Of a DNA stretch of 64,000 nt, positions 8,987 through 17,800 are shown piece by piece (position 1 is the stretch's first letter; each line of letters opens with the position of its first letter). Location: positions 4,613,001 through 4,677,000 of the forward strand of contig JAQPZY010001660.1 of assembly GCA_029931535.1 (NCBI GenBank), written 5' to 3'. The notes beneath the pieces are model-generated. The model searched no databases and was not told where the DNA came from. It was given only the letters and a program-made list of their open reading frames with translations. The stretch comes from Margaritifera margaritifera. Taxonomy: Eukaryota > Mollusca > Bivalvia > Unionida > Margaritiferidae. Both the position numbers and the translations under genes were made by a program.

Positions 8987-10446
8987 ATGTCATCAACGTT
9001 GGATTTTTTTTAACATTGACGAACCGTACACGATCGATAACACAACTGTAGAATATGAGTATCTTGAGTACACTGAAGGTGACAACGACATGAACAAATC
9101 CGGTGAAAGAAAAATTAGTACACGTGATGAGGACATATATTTACTACCTCAAAAAGCATACATTGAAGTGCGTGGAAATTTAATGACAACAGCTGTTCCA
9201 CCAGTGGCACATGCTGCAGGTTCAAACATTTCACTTCAAAATAATGGATTCGGTTTGTTTAAAAATGCGCGATTCCAACTAAATAATCAAACCATCGAAG
9301 ACATTCAAGATTACTTACCTGCTGCAAGCACTATTATGAACATTTTAACATTCAGTGAGGATTATTCGAGATTAACAGCGACGAATATGCTTTGGTTTAA
9401 GGATACTGGCACAGGAGGAGCCGCATCACCAGTAGTTATGCATGGTAATTTAGCAGCACTTACTGCAATAGCAGCTAATTATGCTGATTTAGCAGCTGCC
9501 AGAGTATCAGTTAATACTCTTGCCACAGAGATAACTAATAATATTATCGCCCCGCTAAACGTCGGCGGTAATGTTTTTAACGTAATTAACAATCTGAGAG
9601 CCGCAGCTGCTGGTGAAAGCAATGAAGGACTTGTAAAACGAATGAGATTTACTGATAATGGAGCGCAGATTACAATGTTTTTCCCCCTAAGCGCAATATT
9701 TGGATTTTGTCGTGATGTGAACAAAGTTTTCAGAGGTATAAAACATACTGTTATTTTAAACCGAAATGATATCAATGGTATTGTTTTAATATATGCAGCT
9801 TATGCTAATGATGGACAATTTATTATTAGTCATCTTTCGATGTGGATGCCAAAAGTAATTCCATCGGTGGCAAAACAATTACAACTTGAAAATTTATTAA
9901 CGACATTCACTCGAAGACTTCATTTTGAACAAAACAAGATGTATTCGCAATCAATTCCTGTAACAGCAAATTACACATGGAGAATAACAACTGCCCCGTC
10001 ATATTTTTGTAGTATTTCAAACCAATGCAAGATTTACTGGTAATCAAACTTTCAACAAACATGTATTTGATAATTTACTTGTTTCAAGTATTCGCGTTAG
10101 AATAAATTCTCGGCAATATCCAGAAAAAGAGTTCATTTGCAATTTTGCACCACAGGATAGAAATATTTCACGAGTGTATAAGTCATTGATCGAAGCAGTA
10201 CATAAATATCAGGACACTGATACTGGAAGACAAATCTCAATTGAGGAATTTAGAACATTGTATCCAATATTTCATTTTGATGTTAGTAAGCATAGTGAAA
10301 GACTATCAGGATCAATGGCTGATATTGAAGTATCATGGAGACTTGATGCAGTCCCTGCTGCAGGATATCAAGCATTTGCACTGATTACATCTGATAGGTA
10401 TATTACGCTCGATGTATTAAATGGAAAGATGACGGCAACAGTTTGA
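8987..10446 (+). pseudogene. Major capsid protein (hexon-like, double jelly roll)
   Basis: The gene starts at ATG 8987 behind AATTAATA. Five codons in, a T8 run (9004-9011) throws the frame off by one base; the main part then runs from 9012 to a second homopolymer break, T5 at 10004-10008, after which the C-terminal part continues to TGA at 10444-10446. Together this gives about 485 codons, typical of Polinton major capsid proteins. Recognisable features include LLPQKAYIEVRGNL, an NNGFGLFKNARFQLN segment and a GNQTFNKHVFDN segment. Both breaks are single-base excesses in T runs with no other damage, so assembly error or slippage is as plausible as decay. The product would form the capsid shell. 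Confidence 0.85.
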
Positions 10447-10458
10447 TTTGAATACGCG

Positions 10459-10475
10459 ATCTTTCAAAGAAAGAT
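10459..10475. repeat. Dispersed hairpin copy 5, ATCTTTCAAAGAAAGAT
   Basis: Perfect copy 13 nt after the stop codon of the major capsid gene and before the pX-like gene. Confidence 0.95.
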
Positions 10476-10507
10476 TCAAACAGTTTTGTCTACGACGTTA
10501 AATAAAG

Positions 10508-10855
10508 ATGGTTAAAAAAGGATCATCACAATTAAAATCAATTACATAGATTAAAAAGACCATTGAACGAATCAAACCACTGATGAACAAACTTGAGACG
10601 TTGATAGACGAACTTAATACAATGACAGGTCACCGAAGCGCGCTTACACGCCGGGGCGGTTTTATTGGACCAGCAGCAGCAGTTTTAGTTAAATCGTTGC
10701 TACCAAAAATTTTAGCAGTACTTGGAACACTTGGAATGGCTGCAGCAACTGGTGCAATATCAGGTGCGACAAATAAAGCTGTATCAGGATCTGGGGTACT
10801 AGTACCGTGTTGTAAATCAGGATCAGGTATCAAGTACGCAACGATGCTGCGTTGA
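10508..10855 (+). CDS. pX-like small basic/hydrophobic virion protein 1
   Basis: A 115-codon frame from ATG 10508 (MVKKGSSQLKS...) to TGA 10855, interrupted only by TAG at 10547-10549, 13 codons in. After the TAG come a charged helix with IKPLMNKLETL, a Gly-Gly patch (GGFIGPAAA) and a long Ala/Gly/Leu hydrophobic stretch (about residues 55-95), the layout of adenovirus pX/pVI-like proteins that bind DNA or membranes. The next gene has the same layout (KPLFSKLETLL, GGFLQ), so the two are tandem duplicates. If the TAG is a true stop, translation could start at an internal ATG at 10583. Confidence 0.55.
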
Positions 10856-10870
10856 ATCTTTCAAATCCAA

Positions 10871-10887
10871 ATCTTTCTTTGAAAGAT
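10871..10887. repeat. Dispersed hairpin copy 6, ATCTTTCTTTGAAAGAT
   Basis: Perfect copy 16 nt after the pX-like 1 stop codon. It is preceded by a second half-site, GAATCTTTCAAATCC at 10854-10868. Confidence 0.95.
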
Positions 10888-10923
10888 TCAAAGATCCACT
10901 TTAGTCTAAAATATTAAAATAAT

Positions 10924-11254
10924 ATGCCACCAAAATCATAGACGCTAACGTCAACGACGTTAAAACCTAGAAAGAAGCGAACACCAAAAAAGTTAAACTA
11001 ATGGATCCACAGCGGCGTCAAAAACTTCAGCGAAGTCGAAATCACCTGAAGAAAAGAAAATCAAAGACATTAAAAAAATAATATTAAAACTAAAACCACT
11101 GTTTTCAAAACTGGAGACATTGCTAGCAACGGAGAAAAAAGGAGGATTCCTTCAAATGTTACTTCCAGCACTAGCAGGATTACTAGGAGGCCCGCTGATC
11201 TCGAAACTGTTTGGAAGCGGTCTAACATTACCAGGGACTTATCCTCAGTATTAG
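10924..11254 (+). pseudogene. pX-like small basic/hydrophobic virion protein 2
   Basis: The ATG at 10924 opens a basic N-terminus (MPPKS, then TAG at 10939, then KPRKKRTPKKL). A frameshift near 10995 leads into the frame that carries IKKIILKLKPLFSKLETLL, GGFLQMLLPALAGLLGG and a C-terminal GSGLTLPGT, ending at TAG 11252-11254. If that TAG were read through, TGA follows two codons later. The charged helix plus Gly/Leu hydrophobic segment repeats the layout of the preceding gene. The LTLPGT end is shared with the pX-like gene of Polinton 2 near 44780. Broken in this copy by one stop and one shift. Confidence 0.6.
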
Positions 11255-11259
11255 TTCCA

Positions 11260-11715
11260 TTGAGTAATTTTGATATAAATGATAAATTAAAAAATGTACC
11301 TGGATTCAATGGAGTTTTTTCCAAAGACAGATTTAAAAAAATATCTCTGAGTGGTAGCGATCTTTCTTTGAAAGATTCAACACCTTCAACTCATTGCGTC
11401 ATAAACATAGAAAACTTTGATGATGGATCGGGGACACATTGGGTTGCATTGTATGATAACAATTATTTTGACAGTTATGGTTTTCCTCTGAGTGATCACA
11501 TCAAAAAATATGTTCAATCGTTTCCAAAATTTTCAGATAAACCAATAAAATATGTCAGTAATCAGATTCAGCAAAATGGCACATACGCATGTGGGTATTA
11601 TTGTATAATGTTTATTAAAGAGCTTTCTAAGGGAAAATCTATGCTTGACTACATTTCTCAATTTGATCCGCGAGGGAGTGTTAATAATGATAACTTGGCA
11701 ATTAATTTTGTGTGA
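11260..11715 (+). CDS. Adenain-type cysteine protease
   Basis: The protease would mature capsid proteins. The catalytic His is in GTHWVAL (about residue 60), Asp in FDSYG (about 71), and the nucleophile Cys in ACGYYC (about 110), so the triad is intact. The frame runs to TGA at 11715. No ATG precedes the conserved LSNFDI start, and the open frame begins at TTG; the homologue in Polinton 2 also lacks an ATG there, so expression may depend on the overlapping pX gene. Between SKD and GTHW there are 34 residues, against 18 and 20 in the two other proteases of this window. The extra part coincides with hairpin copy 7. Confidence 0.85.
   Translation: MSNFDINDKLKNVPGFNGVFSKDRFKKISLSGSDLSLKDSTPSTHCVINIENFDDGSGTHWVALYDNNYFDSYGFPLSDHIKKYVQSFPKFSDKPIKYVSNQIQQNGTYACGYYCIMFIKELSKGKSMLDYISQFDPRGSVNNDNLAINFV
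11360..11376. repeat. Dispersed hairpin copy 7, inside protease gene
   Basis: ATCTTTCTTTGAAAGAT in frame inside the protease gene, coding for part of GSDLSLKDST. It is the second copy found in coding sequence. Confidence 0.95.
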
Positions 11716-11731
11716 AAACATATGTATACAT

Positions 11732-11896
11732 ATGACCAGCACGGAAAAAACGTATTGCTTAAAGCGTAAAACTAAAACTGGCAACCTGAACGAATCAACT
11801 GTGAAAACAAAAAACGGCCGAGTGGTGATTAAAAGTATTTGCTCGATTTGTTCGAAAAATAAAAGCAGATTTATAAAACAAAGTAATATAACTTAA
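11732..11896 (+). CDS. Small zinc-ribbon-like protein, 54 aa
   Basis: A short intact frame, ATG to TAA, between protease and PLA2 genes. It has the pattern of small viral zinc-ribbon proteins (DUF5679-like): Cys near the N-terminus, TKNGR in the middle, CSICSK, then a basic RFIKQ end. The first knuckle reads YCLKRK, so its second Cys is replaced by Arg; the homologue in Polinton 2 (near 44195) keeps CLKC. Zinc binding may therefore be impaired in this copy. The role is unknown. Its place between protease and PLA2 is conserved in both elements. Confidence 0.65.
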   Translation: MTSTEKTYCLKRKTKTGNLNESTVKTKNGRVVIKSICSICSKNKSRFIKQSNIT

Positions 11897-11900
11897 GATA

Positions 11901-12542
11901 ATGTATACAGGTACGAGTTGCAAATGTGAAGATAGTAAAATGATTTCCATTGAGGGAAATAAATTAGTTTGTCATTGTAATAAATGTGAGCACCGTCAGA
12001 TACTCGGAGGAGCAATTGATATTCATAATCTGACTGGAAAGTTACCAAAACCTAAAGGAGGCTGGACATTACCAGGTCATAAATATACTGGGCCATGGAA
12101 CCCTCTTGATCAACAACTTGATGAAAATGATAATCCTCTACCAGGACAAGAACCTTACAATGCTGTTGATGCAATTGCAATGCAACATGATATATGTTAT
12201 CGTGACGTGGATGAATCAGGCGAAACAAAACATACATGCGATGAAAAAATGTTGAATCAATTAAACGTGTTAGAGCCGAAAAATCTGCGAGAACGTCTTG
12301 ACAAAAAATTAGTGCAGGGGATCATCGGAGCAAAGTATAAACTTGGCTTGGGTCAATTTGACGATCGTTGGGGGAGGGATTTTTATAATGGAGATATAGA
12401 TTTAGATGTTGATGTGCATGTGTATCCGAATGCAAATCCGGATTTGCAAGCAAATCTAGCAAATGAGCTTCACACACCAATAAAAAAAGTTTCCACGAAG
12501 GCGTGTTGTAGCAAATGCAGTCGACGAAATTTGGTCTGTTGA
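11901..12542 (+). CDS. Parvovirus-type phospholipase A2 with N-terminal zinc motif, running into the integrase
   Basis: The N-terminal 35 residues hold Cys pairs (CKC, CHC-x2-C) likely to bind metal. Residues about 50-125 are a VP1-like phospholipase A2 domain: calcium loop YTGPWNPLD, then the catalytic His-Asp pair in AMQHDICY. Such domains help virions escape endosomes. After KLGLG comes a linker of about 35 residues and then LHTPIKK, which belongs to the pre-core region of Polinton integrases. So the frame runs from PLA2 into the integrase and is lost only at an A7 run (12482-12488). Polinton 2 has the same arrangement. The linker contains the 16-bp palindrome at 12432-12447. Confidence 0.8.
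   Translation: MYTGTSCKCEDSKMISIEGNKLVCHCNKCEHRQILGGAIDIHNLTGKLPKPKGGWTLPGHKYTGPWNPLDQQLDENDNPLPGQEPYNAVDAIAMQHDICYRDVDESGETKHTCDEKMLNQLNVLEPKNLRERLDKKLVQGIIGAKYKLGLGQFDDRWGRDFYNGDIDLDVDVHVYPNANPDLQANLANELHTPIKKVSTKACCSKCSRRNLVC
12432..12447. repeat. Palindrome GCAAATCCGGATTTGC
   Basis: Perfect 16-bp palindrome in the PLA2-integrase linker. Related palindromes (ATTTGCGTGCAAAT at 13669-13682, AATCTGTATACAGATT at 13710-13725) lie in the next gene. Confidence 0.8.
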
Positions 12543-13222
12543 TCTGACAGATATGTCATCGTTGGCTTCTGACAATAATAATACAGATTTTTTACTTAAT
12601 GCTGTAGATGTCCAGAGCAGATTTGCATTTAGTGAACCAATACCAAATAAAATGAGCAGCACCGTTGCATCTGCATTCAATAAGATTATTACAAATAGTG
12701 GACGGCAACCAAACAAAATATGGACCGATCATGGACCCGAGTTTTATAATAGGCAGTTTGACAACTGGTTAAAGCAACATAACATCATTAAGTACACAAC
12801 TGGAAACGAGGGGAAGAGTGTAATAGTTGAACGATTTAATAGAACACTCAAGGAAAAGATTTACATGTTTATGACAGCAAATAACACAAATAGATACATT
12901 GATCATCTTCCGCAAATTATTTCCAGCTACAACAATAAAAACATCGTTCAATTAAAATGACACCAAATGAGGCTGTTAATAATCCTATTCTTGCAAATGA
13001 AAACTTGTATCGAAGGCATAACTTTAATGTTGGTGACCGAGTCAGAATTTCAGTGGTAAAAAAACAATTTGAAAAGGGTTATACGCCAAATTACACTGAA
13101 GAAATATTTGTTGTCAGTGAGATACTGATGACAATCCCCGTCACATACAAATCAAAGACTTAAACAATGAACCGATCATAGGAAGCTTTTACGAGCAAGA
13201 ACTATTGAAAACGCGTATTTAA
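12489..13222 (+). pseudogene. Polinton integrase (retroviral-type DDE), broken
   Basis: The integrase joins element ends to the host chromosome. After the A7 junction the frame reads a basic FPRRRVVANAVDEIW pre-core, then the core with the first Asp in VDLTDM, the second in TDHGPEF and the Glu in ERFNRTLK. The frame changes at an A5 run near 12937-12941 and again near 13150, and ends at TAA 13220-13222. MTPNEAV and a RHNFNVGDRVRIS segment are the post-core region. No complete chromodomain follows, unlike in Polinton 2, so the C-terminus is short. There is no own start codon; expression would require fusion to PLA2 or a non-AUG start. Confidence 0.85.
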
Positions 13223-13231
13223 AACATCTAC

Positions 13232-13911
13232 TTATGAATTTACTTTTGCGTCAACATGTATACGTGTACAGTGATTAATAATGATAGAATTGTATATTTG
13301 CTCATACTGTTGTAATATCTTTTTACATTTTACTGGCTTGCACATCTTAACAAGATCGCTAGCTCGATTAAAATTTATGATACCAATATCTGCAAGCAAT
13401 AAAAATATCTTAGCAAAAGTAAAATCAAATTTAATATTCTTTTGTCTTTTAGGAATACTAATATTCATAAATATTTTTTTACGATCATCAAATGCCTCCT
13501 GCTCGCTTGAAGTTAAATTAAAACGTAATATTTTTTTTAAAGATGATATTTAACATTGTATCGCCGCGTTGGTGCGCTATAATACATGTATATGTGTGAA
13601 TCAACTTTTGAGTGTTCGTCATCATAATCATCTAATGGTGCGTCAACATGTTGGAGTTGTGGATTTGTATTTGCGTGCAAATCTACTTGTGAATCTGAAT
13701 CTGAATCTGAATCTGTATACAGATTTGCATTCATATATGAACGTACTTGTGGATTTACATCTGCATGTAAGTAATTATCAACATGATGAAAATAGTTCAG
13801 ATGGTCTATTTGCGCACATCCGTATGAATGTACTGGTACAGCTGCATGTACTTTTGAATGAACATTTACATCTGAACGATCATTAATCAGCAAGATTAAT
13901 TTTTCCATCAT
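13232..13911 (-). pseudogene. Unknown gene conserved in both related Polintons
   Basis: The N-terminal part (13911-13540) is polar and low in complexity with Asp-Ser, His-Ala-Asn and Gln-Leu repeats partly encoded by a GAATCT hexamer array and by small palindromes. It ends in RRYNVKYHL. A T8 run at 13531-13538 breaks the frame. The C-terminal part (13468-13232) includes IFMNISIPKRQK and FDFTFAKIFLL. Polinton 2 has the same two parts on its opposite strand at 42049-42523 (RYNVKYHL and MNIIIPGRQK), again with a shift. The function is unknown; conserved position and orientation relative to the integrase argue that it is a genuine Polinton gene. Confidence 0.6.
13669..13725. repeat. Palindromes and GAATCT hexamer array
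   Basis: ATTTGCGTGCAAAT (13669-13682), four consecutive GAATCT-type units (about 13690-13714), and the perfect palindrome AATCTGTATACAGATT (13710-13725). They encode the Asp-Ser and His-Ala-Asn low-complexity part of the minus-strand gene. Confidence 0.8.
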
Positions 13912-13939
13912 GGCTATATTTTATATAAATATTTTAATA

Positions 13940-14239
13940 ATGCAAAGATATCACGCTAAGGGGTACATACAAAATATTGAAGATATTGAAAATGCGATAA
14001 GACATTGTTTTGGAGTTCCAGTAAACGTTACTCTTAAAATAAATGAAAATCCTGATGTCAAAGACGTTAGCGGAGAATCTAGTATCAAAAAAAATAATGT
14101 ATTGTTAACGTTAGATGAATTAAAGTTGTTTAAAACAAATGGCACAATTACAACCAGGTGGGATATAGATACAATTATGAATTACTGCCATAACTGCATA
14201 AAGGTTGGTGAATTAATGCGAATACTTGATTCTGGTTAA
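13940..14239 (+). CDS. Unknown small protein, 99 aa, conserved in Polinton 2
   Basis: The ATG at 13940 is chosen because it follows ATATTTTAATA and because the homologue in Polinton 2 (41732-41993) aligns from here. The intact frame ends in TAA. Conserved features in the two copies are a helix with IENAIRHCF / LEETIRKCF, the segment LLTLDELKLF / LLTTEEILLL, and a C-terminal helix with Arg-x-Asp-x-x-x-IMxYxHxCI and ELxRI. The fold looks mostly helical. It shares a short divergent leader with the preceding minus-strand gene. The function is unknown. Confidence 0.7.
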   Translation: MQRYHAKGYIQNIEDIENAIRHCFGVPVNVTLKINENPDVKDVSGESSIKKNNVLLTLDELKLFKTNGTITTRWDIDTIMNYCHNCIKVGELMRILDSG

Positions 14240-14252
14240 ATCTGATTCTGAT

Positions 14253-14846
14253 TTAGATATACTCAAACGAAATTCTGCAATTGTATCGCTTTGAGTAAAC
14301 TGAATTGTACACATGATCAGCAGCAAATTTCACTGATCTTGGATCTATCAAAAAGTACTTTGCAGCGGCTTTGATAGACCTAAACGCGAGTTGTAAATAA
14401 TCTGATTTCACAGGACGGCGAGGTTTATAGCAACCATCTGCATTTTTACCGCGAAGGCAATTTTCTTGTTGTGTAACCAAATCCAGGTTTTCAATTCTGT
14501 TGTCGGTGGTAATACCATTAATGTGATCGATAACTAACCGTCGATCAGTTTTAATAATACCATTAAACACTTCGTAAACAAACCTGTGTGCGTAAATTGA
14601 TTTTCCCTGCTTGCAACTACCAAGCGATCCAGATTGATCACTGACACTAATCTTAAGATAGCCCATATTGGTTAAATTACCAAGAGGGTATTGGTTACGC
14701 CGGTGTCTAATGACCCCTTTATCGTTTGCTTCATAATTGCTGTATACTGGATGAGGTAAAAAATTATTATTATTCATTCTATACTTATCCTTGATTTTAA
14801 ATAAACGTAAAAATATTAAATTTGAATTCAAATTCGAAAATTTCAT
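14253..14846 (-). CDS. HNH homing-type endonuclease, 197 aa
   Basis: An intact frame. The nuclease core (about residues 85-135) reads AHRFVYEVFNG, then VIDHINGITTDNRIENLDLVT and QEN, the HNH fold of NUMOD4/HNH_3 homing endonucleases. The N-terminal YSNYEANDKGVIRH is the usual small domain before it. The C-terminal part (IKAAAKYFLIDPRSVKF) resembles a NUMOD1-type helix-turn-helix for DNA binding. The first ATG at 14846 gives a 23-residue extension; an internal ATG near 14777 may be the true start. It is divergent from PolB across 26 bp. A homologue sits at the same place in Polinton 2, so it is a resident gene there. Confidence 0.85.
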   Translation of the reverse strand: MKFSNLNSNLIFLRLFKIKDKYRMNNNNFLPHPVYSNYEANDKGVIRHRRNQYPLGNLTNMGYLKISVSDQSGSLGSCKQGKSIYAHRFVYEVFNGIIKTDRRLVIDHINGITTDNRIENLDLVTQQENCLRGKNADGCYKPRRPVKSDYLQLAFRSIKAAAKYFLIDPRSVKFAADHVYNSVYSKRYNCRISFEYI

Positions 14847-14872
14847 TTAAATATTAAAATTTTAATAATATA
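14847..14872. promoter_or_regulatory. Divergent leader between HNH and PolB genes
   Basis: A 26-bp all-AT gap (TTTAATAATATA before the PolB ATG) between two divergent start codons. It must hold both 5' ends. AT-rich leaders of the form TTATTATAAATA or TTTAATAATA precede most ATGs of this element. Confidence 0.5.
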
Positions 14873-17800
14873 ATGAGTCAAGTCCATCCGTTGCGTGTAT
14901 TATCACATCAAGTCATTTTTCGAATGCGTGAAATCGAAACAGCATTTGCTGGCACGGAGAAATCTTTTATTTTTGATAATCAGGCCGCATTAAAAGCATC
15001 TACGGAAACATCTATAGAAAAAACAGGAAAATTTGGATTAATGTTCAATGACCTTTACTCAATGCTGTACCCAACAATCCGAGGACAGTTGATATCACCC
15101 TACGGATTAAAAATTATTGTTCAGTATAAGGTAATATTTGTGATAGGCGAACTTGTAGTACTGGAGGAAGAATCAGGATCATTTAAATCAACTAAAACAA
15201 CAATAATATTACAAGGGACGAACATTGAAGAAAAAATCATGGATGCGCTTGAAGACCTTCATCAAAAAATTGAATCACATGAGTCAGCTGGATCCGGTTG
15301 GAAATGTAAAAGCACTGATGCGGTGTTACTTCACACATCAAGATATAATCCATTACGTGGATCAAGTTTTGTTGAGCTGCCAGGCCATTTTAAAAACTCA
15401 AAGTGTATTATAAATGTAAAAAACGATGATGATAAGTGTTTTCAATGGGCGGTACTTTCAAAAATATATAAAGCCAATAAAAACCCAAATCGAACATCAA
15501 ATTATGCAAAATATGTTAACGAACTAAATTTTAAAGGAATTGAATTTCCGGTAAAAATCAACCAGGTGGAAAAATTTGCAAGACAAAATAATCTCGCCGT
15601 GAACGTTTTTGGCTTATATTATTGCACAAGAAAAAAAGAATATGATGTACACCCAATAATTATTAGTGGAAAACCGTTGGATAGTCATGAGGCGTTGTGC
15701 GATGTAATTAATCTGCTTTTTTATAAAGGGCATTATTGCTGGATTAAACACTTTAATGGGATTCTTTTTAGCCAAAATAATAAACACAAAGGAAGACTTT
15801 TTTGTTGTTATCGTTGCTTAAAAAGATGTAGCTCACAAAAAATATTAGATACTCATTTGGAATACTGTGTAAGCATTCAAAAAATAACCATGCCAAATGA
15901 AGAAAATTCGAAATTGAGTTTTAAAAACCACCAGAATGAAAATAAAATTCCATTTGTGATATATGCTGATTTTGAGGCATTGTTGGAACCTGTGGAATAC
16001 GCAATAAACAATCCTAATATATCATCAACAATAAAAATACATAATCATATTCCATGCAGTGTTGCTTACAAAGTTGTTTGCGAATATGATAAAAAATTGT
16101 CAAAACATATTCAAATATATCGCGGTGCAAATCCAGCTGAGTGGTTACTAAGTAATCTATTAATTGAGGCATCATCTATTAAAAAAGAAATTAAACTCAA
16201 TGGCGTATATGATAAGAAAATGTTTATTCCAGTAGTTTTCCATAATTTTCAAGGGTATGATGCACATATTATTGTTGAGGCTTTTGGTAATGAAAAATTT
16301 AGTGTAAAAAGAATAAAATGCATTCCAAACAGCACAGAAAAATATATGTCAGTGACTTATAAACAGCTTAGATTCATTGATAGTTTTCAATTTATGGCAA
16401 CATCGCTTGATGACCTTGTGAAAGGTTACTCCGTATTTTCTAACTTACAAAAATATTTTGGGGCAAATGCTAGTTTACTAAAACGAAAAGGAGTTTATCC
16501 ATACGAGCACATGGACGGATTTTCACGATTTGATGAAATATCGTTGCCTGATCGATCACAGTTTTAGTCAAAGGTGCGTATAGGAGGAATAGACTCAGAT
16601 GAATATGAATATGCGCAAACAATATGGTCAAAATTTAAATGCGAAAATATTGGCGATTACCATAATCTGTACTTGATAACAGATGTGCTTCTTCTAGCTG
16701 ATGTGTTTGAACAGTTTCGTGATATGTGCATTAAACATTATGGGTTAGATGCGCTTTATTATCTTTCATCTCCAGGTCTTGCTTGGGATGCAGCATTAAA
16801 ATTTAATGATAAAACATCAGATTTGTTCACGGAAAAAGGTATTCGAGGCGGGATATCAGTGATAACAAAGAAATATGCAAAAGCTAACAACAAATATCTG
16901 ACAGATTATGACCCTGACAAAGGAATCAAGTTATATAATTTATTTAGATACAAATAATCTTTAGCGATGGGCAATGAGCCAACTTTTACCAGTTGGAAAT
17001 TATAAATGGATAACAGCGGACCAGTACTGTAAGGAAGCTGAAAAATACAATATCGAAAACGGATATTTCATTGAGGTTGATCTTGAATATCCATCTGCGT
17101 TGCATGATCTGCATAACGACTACCCATTCTGTGCTGAATCGATTTTAATCAATAATTCAGGCTTTCTCAAAATCAAATTGCATTTAATGAAAAAATATGG
17201 TTATGGAAGCGTTTCAGAAAAATTAGTTCCAAACCTTATGACGAAAAAGCGATATGTTGTGCACCATGTGGCATTAAAGCAAGCAGTTGATGCAGGTTTA
17301 ATAATAACTAAGATTCATTGTGTACTAAAGTTTGATCAGTCGTGCTGGTTAAAAGAATACATTGATTTTAACACGCGTCAGAGAACTATCGCAAAAACAG
17401 AATCTGATAAAAACCTTTTCAAGCTAATTAATAATAGTGTATTCGGTAAAACTATGGAAAATAAGAGAAAACGAGAAGATATTGAAATAGTGAACAATGC
17501 TGCTCGACGGGATAAAGTGATATCAATGGATACTTTCATGTCAAGAAAAATATTTAATGAAAATTTGATGGCGGTTCATAAGCGTAAAACAAATCTGATA
17601 CTAGATAAACCAATTGCAAATGGGACAGCTGTGCTAGATGTTTCAAAAACATTAATGTACGATTTTTACTATAATGTTATCAAAAAGTTGTATCCTGGCG
17701 AAAAATCTCAATTGTTATTTACAGATACTGATTCACTCTGTATTCATGTATTTACTGATGATGTTTACCAAGACATGTATGATAATCGCGAGTGGTTTGA

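Noticed and set aside
13569..13886. Plus-strand frame of 105 codons
   Set aside because: It is the shadow of the conserved minus-strand gene, created by the hexamer repeats and palindromes.
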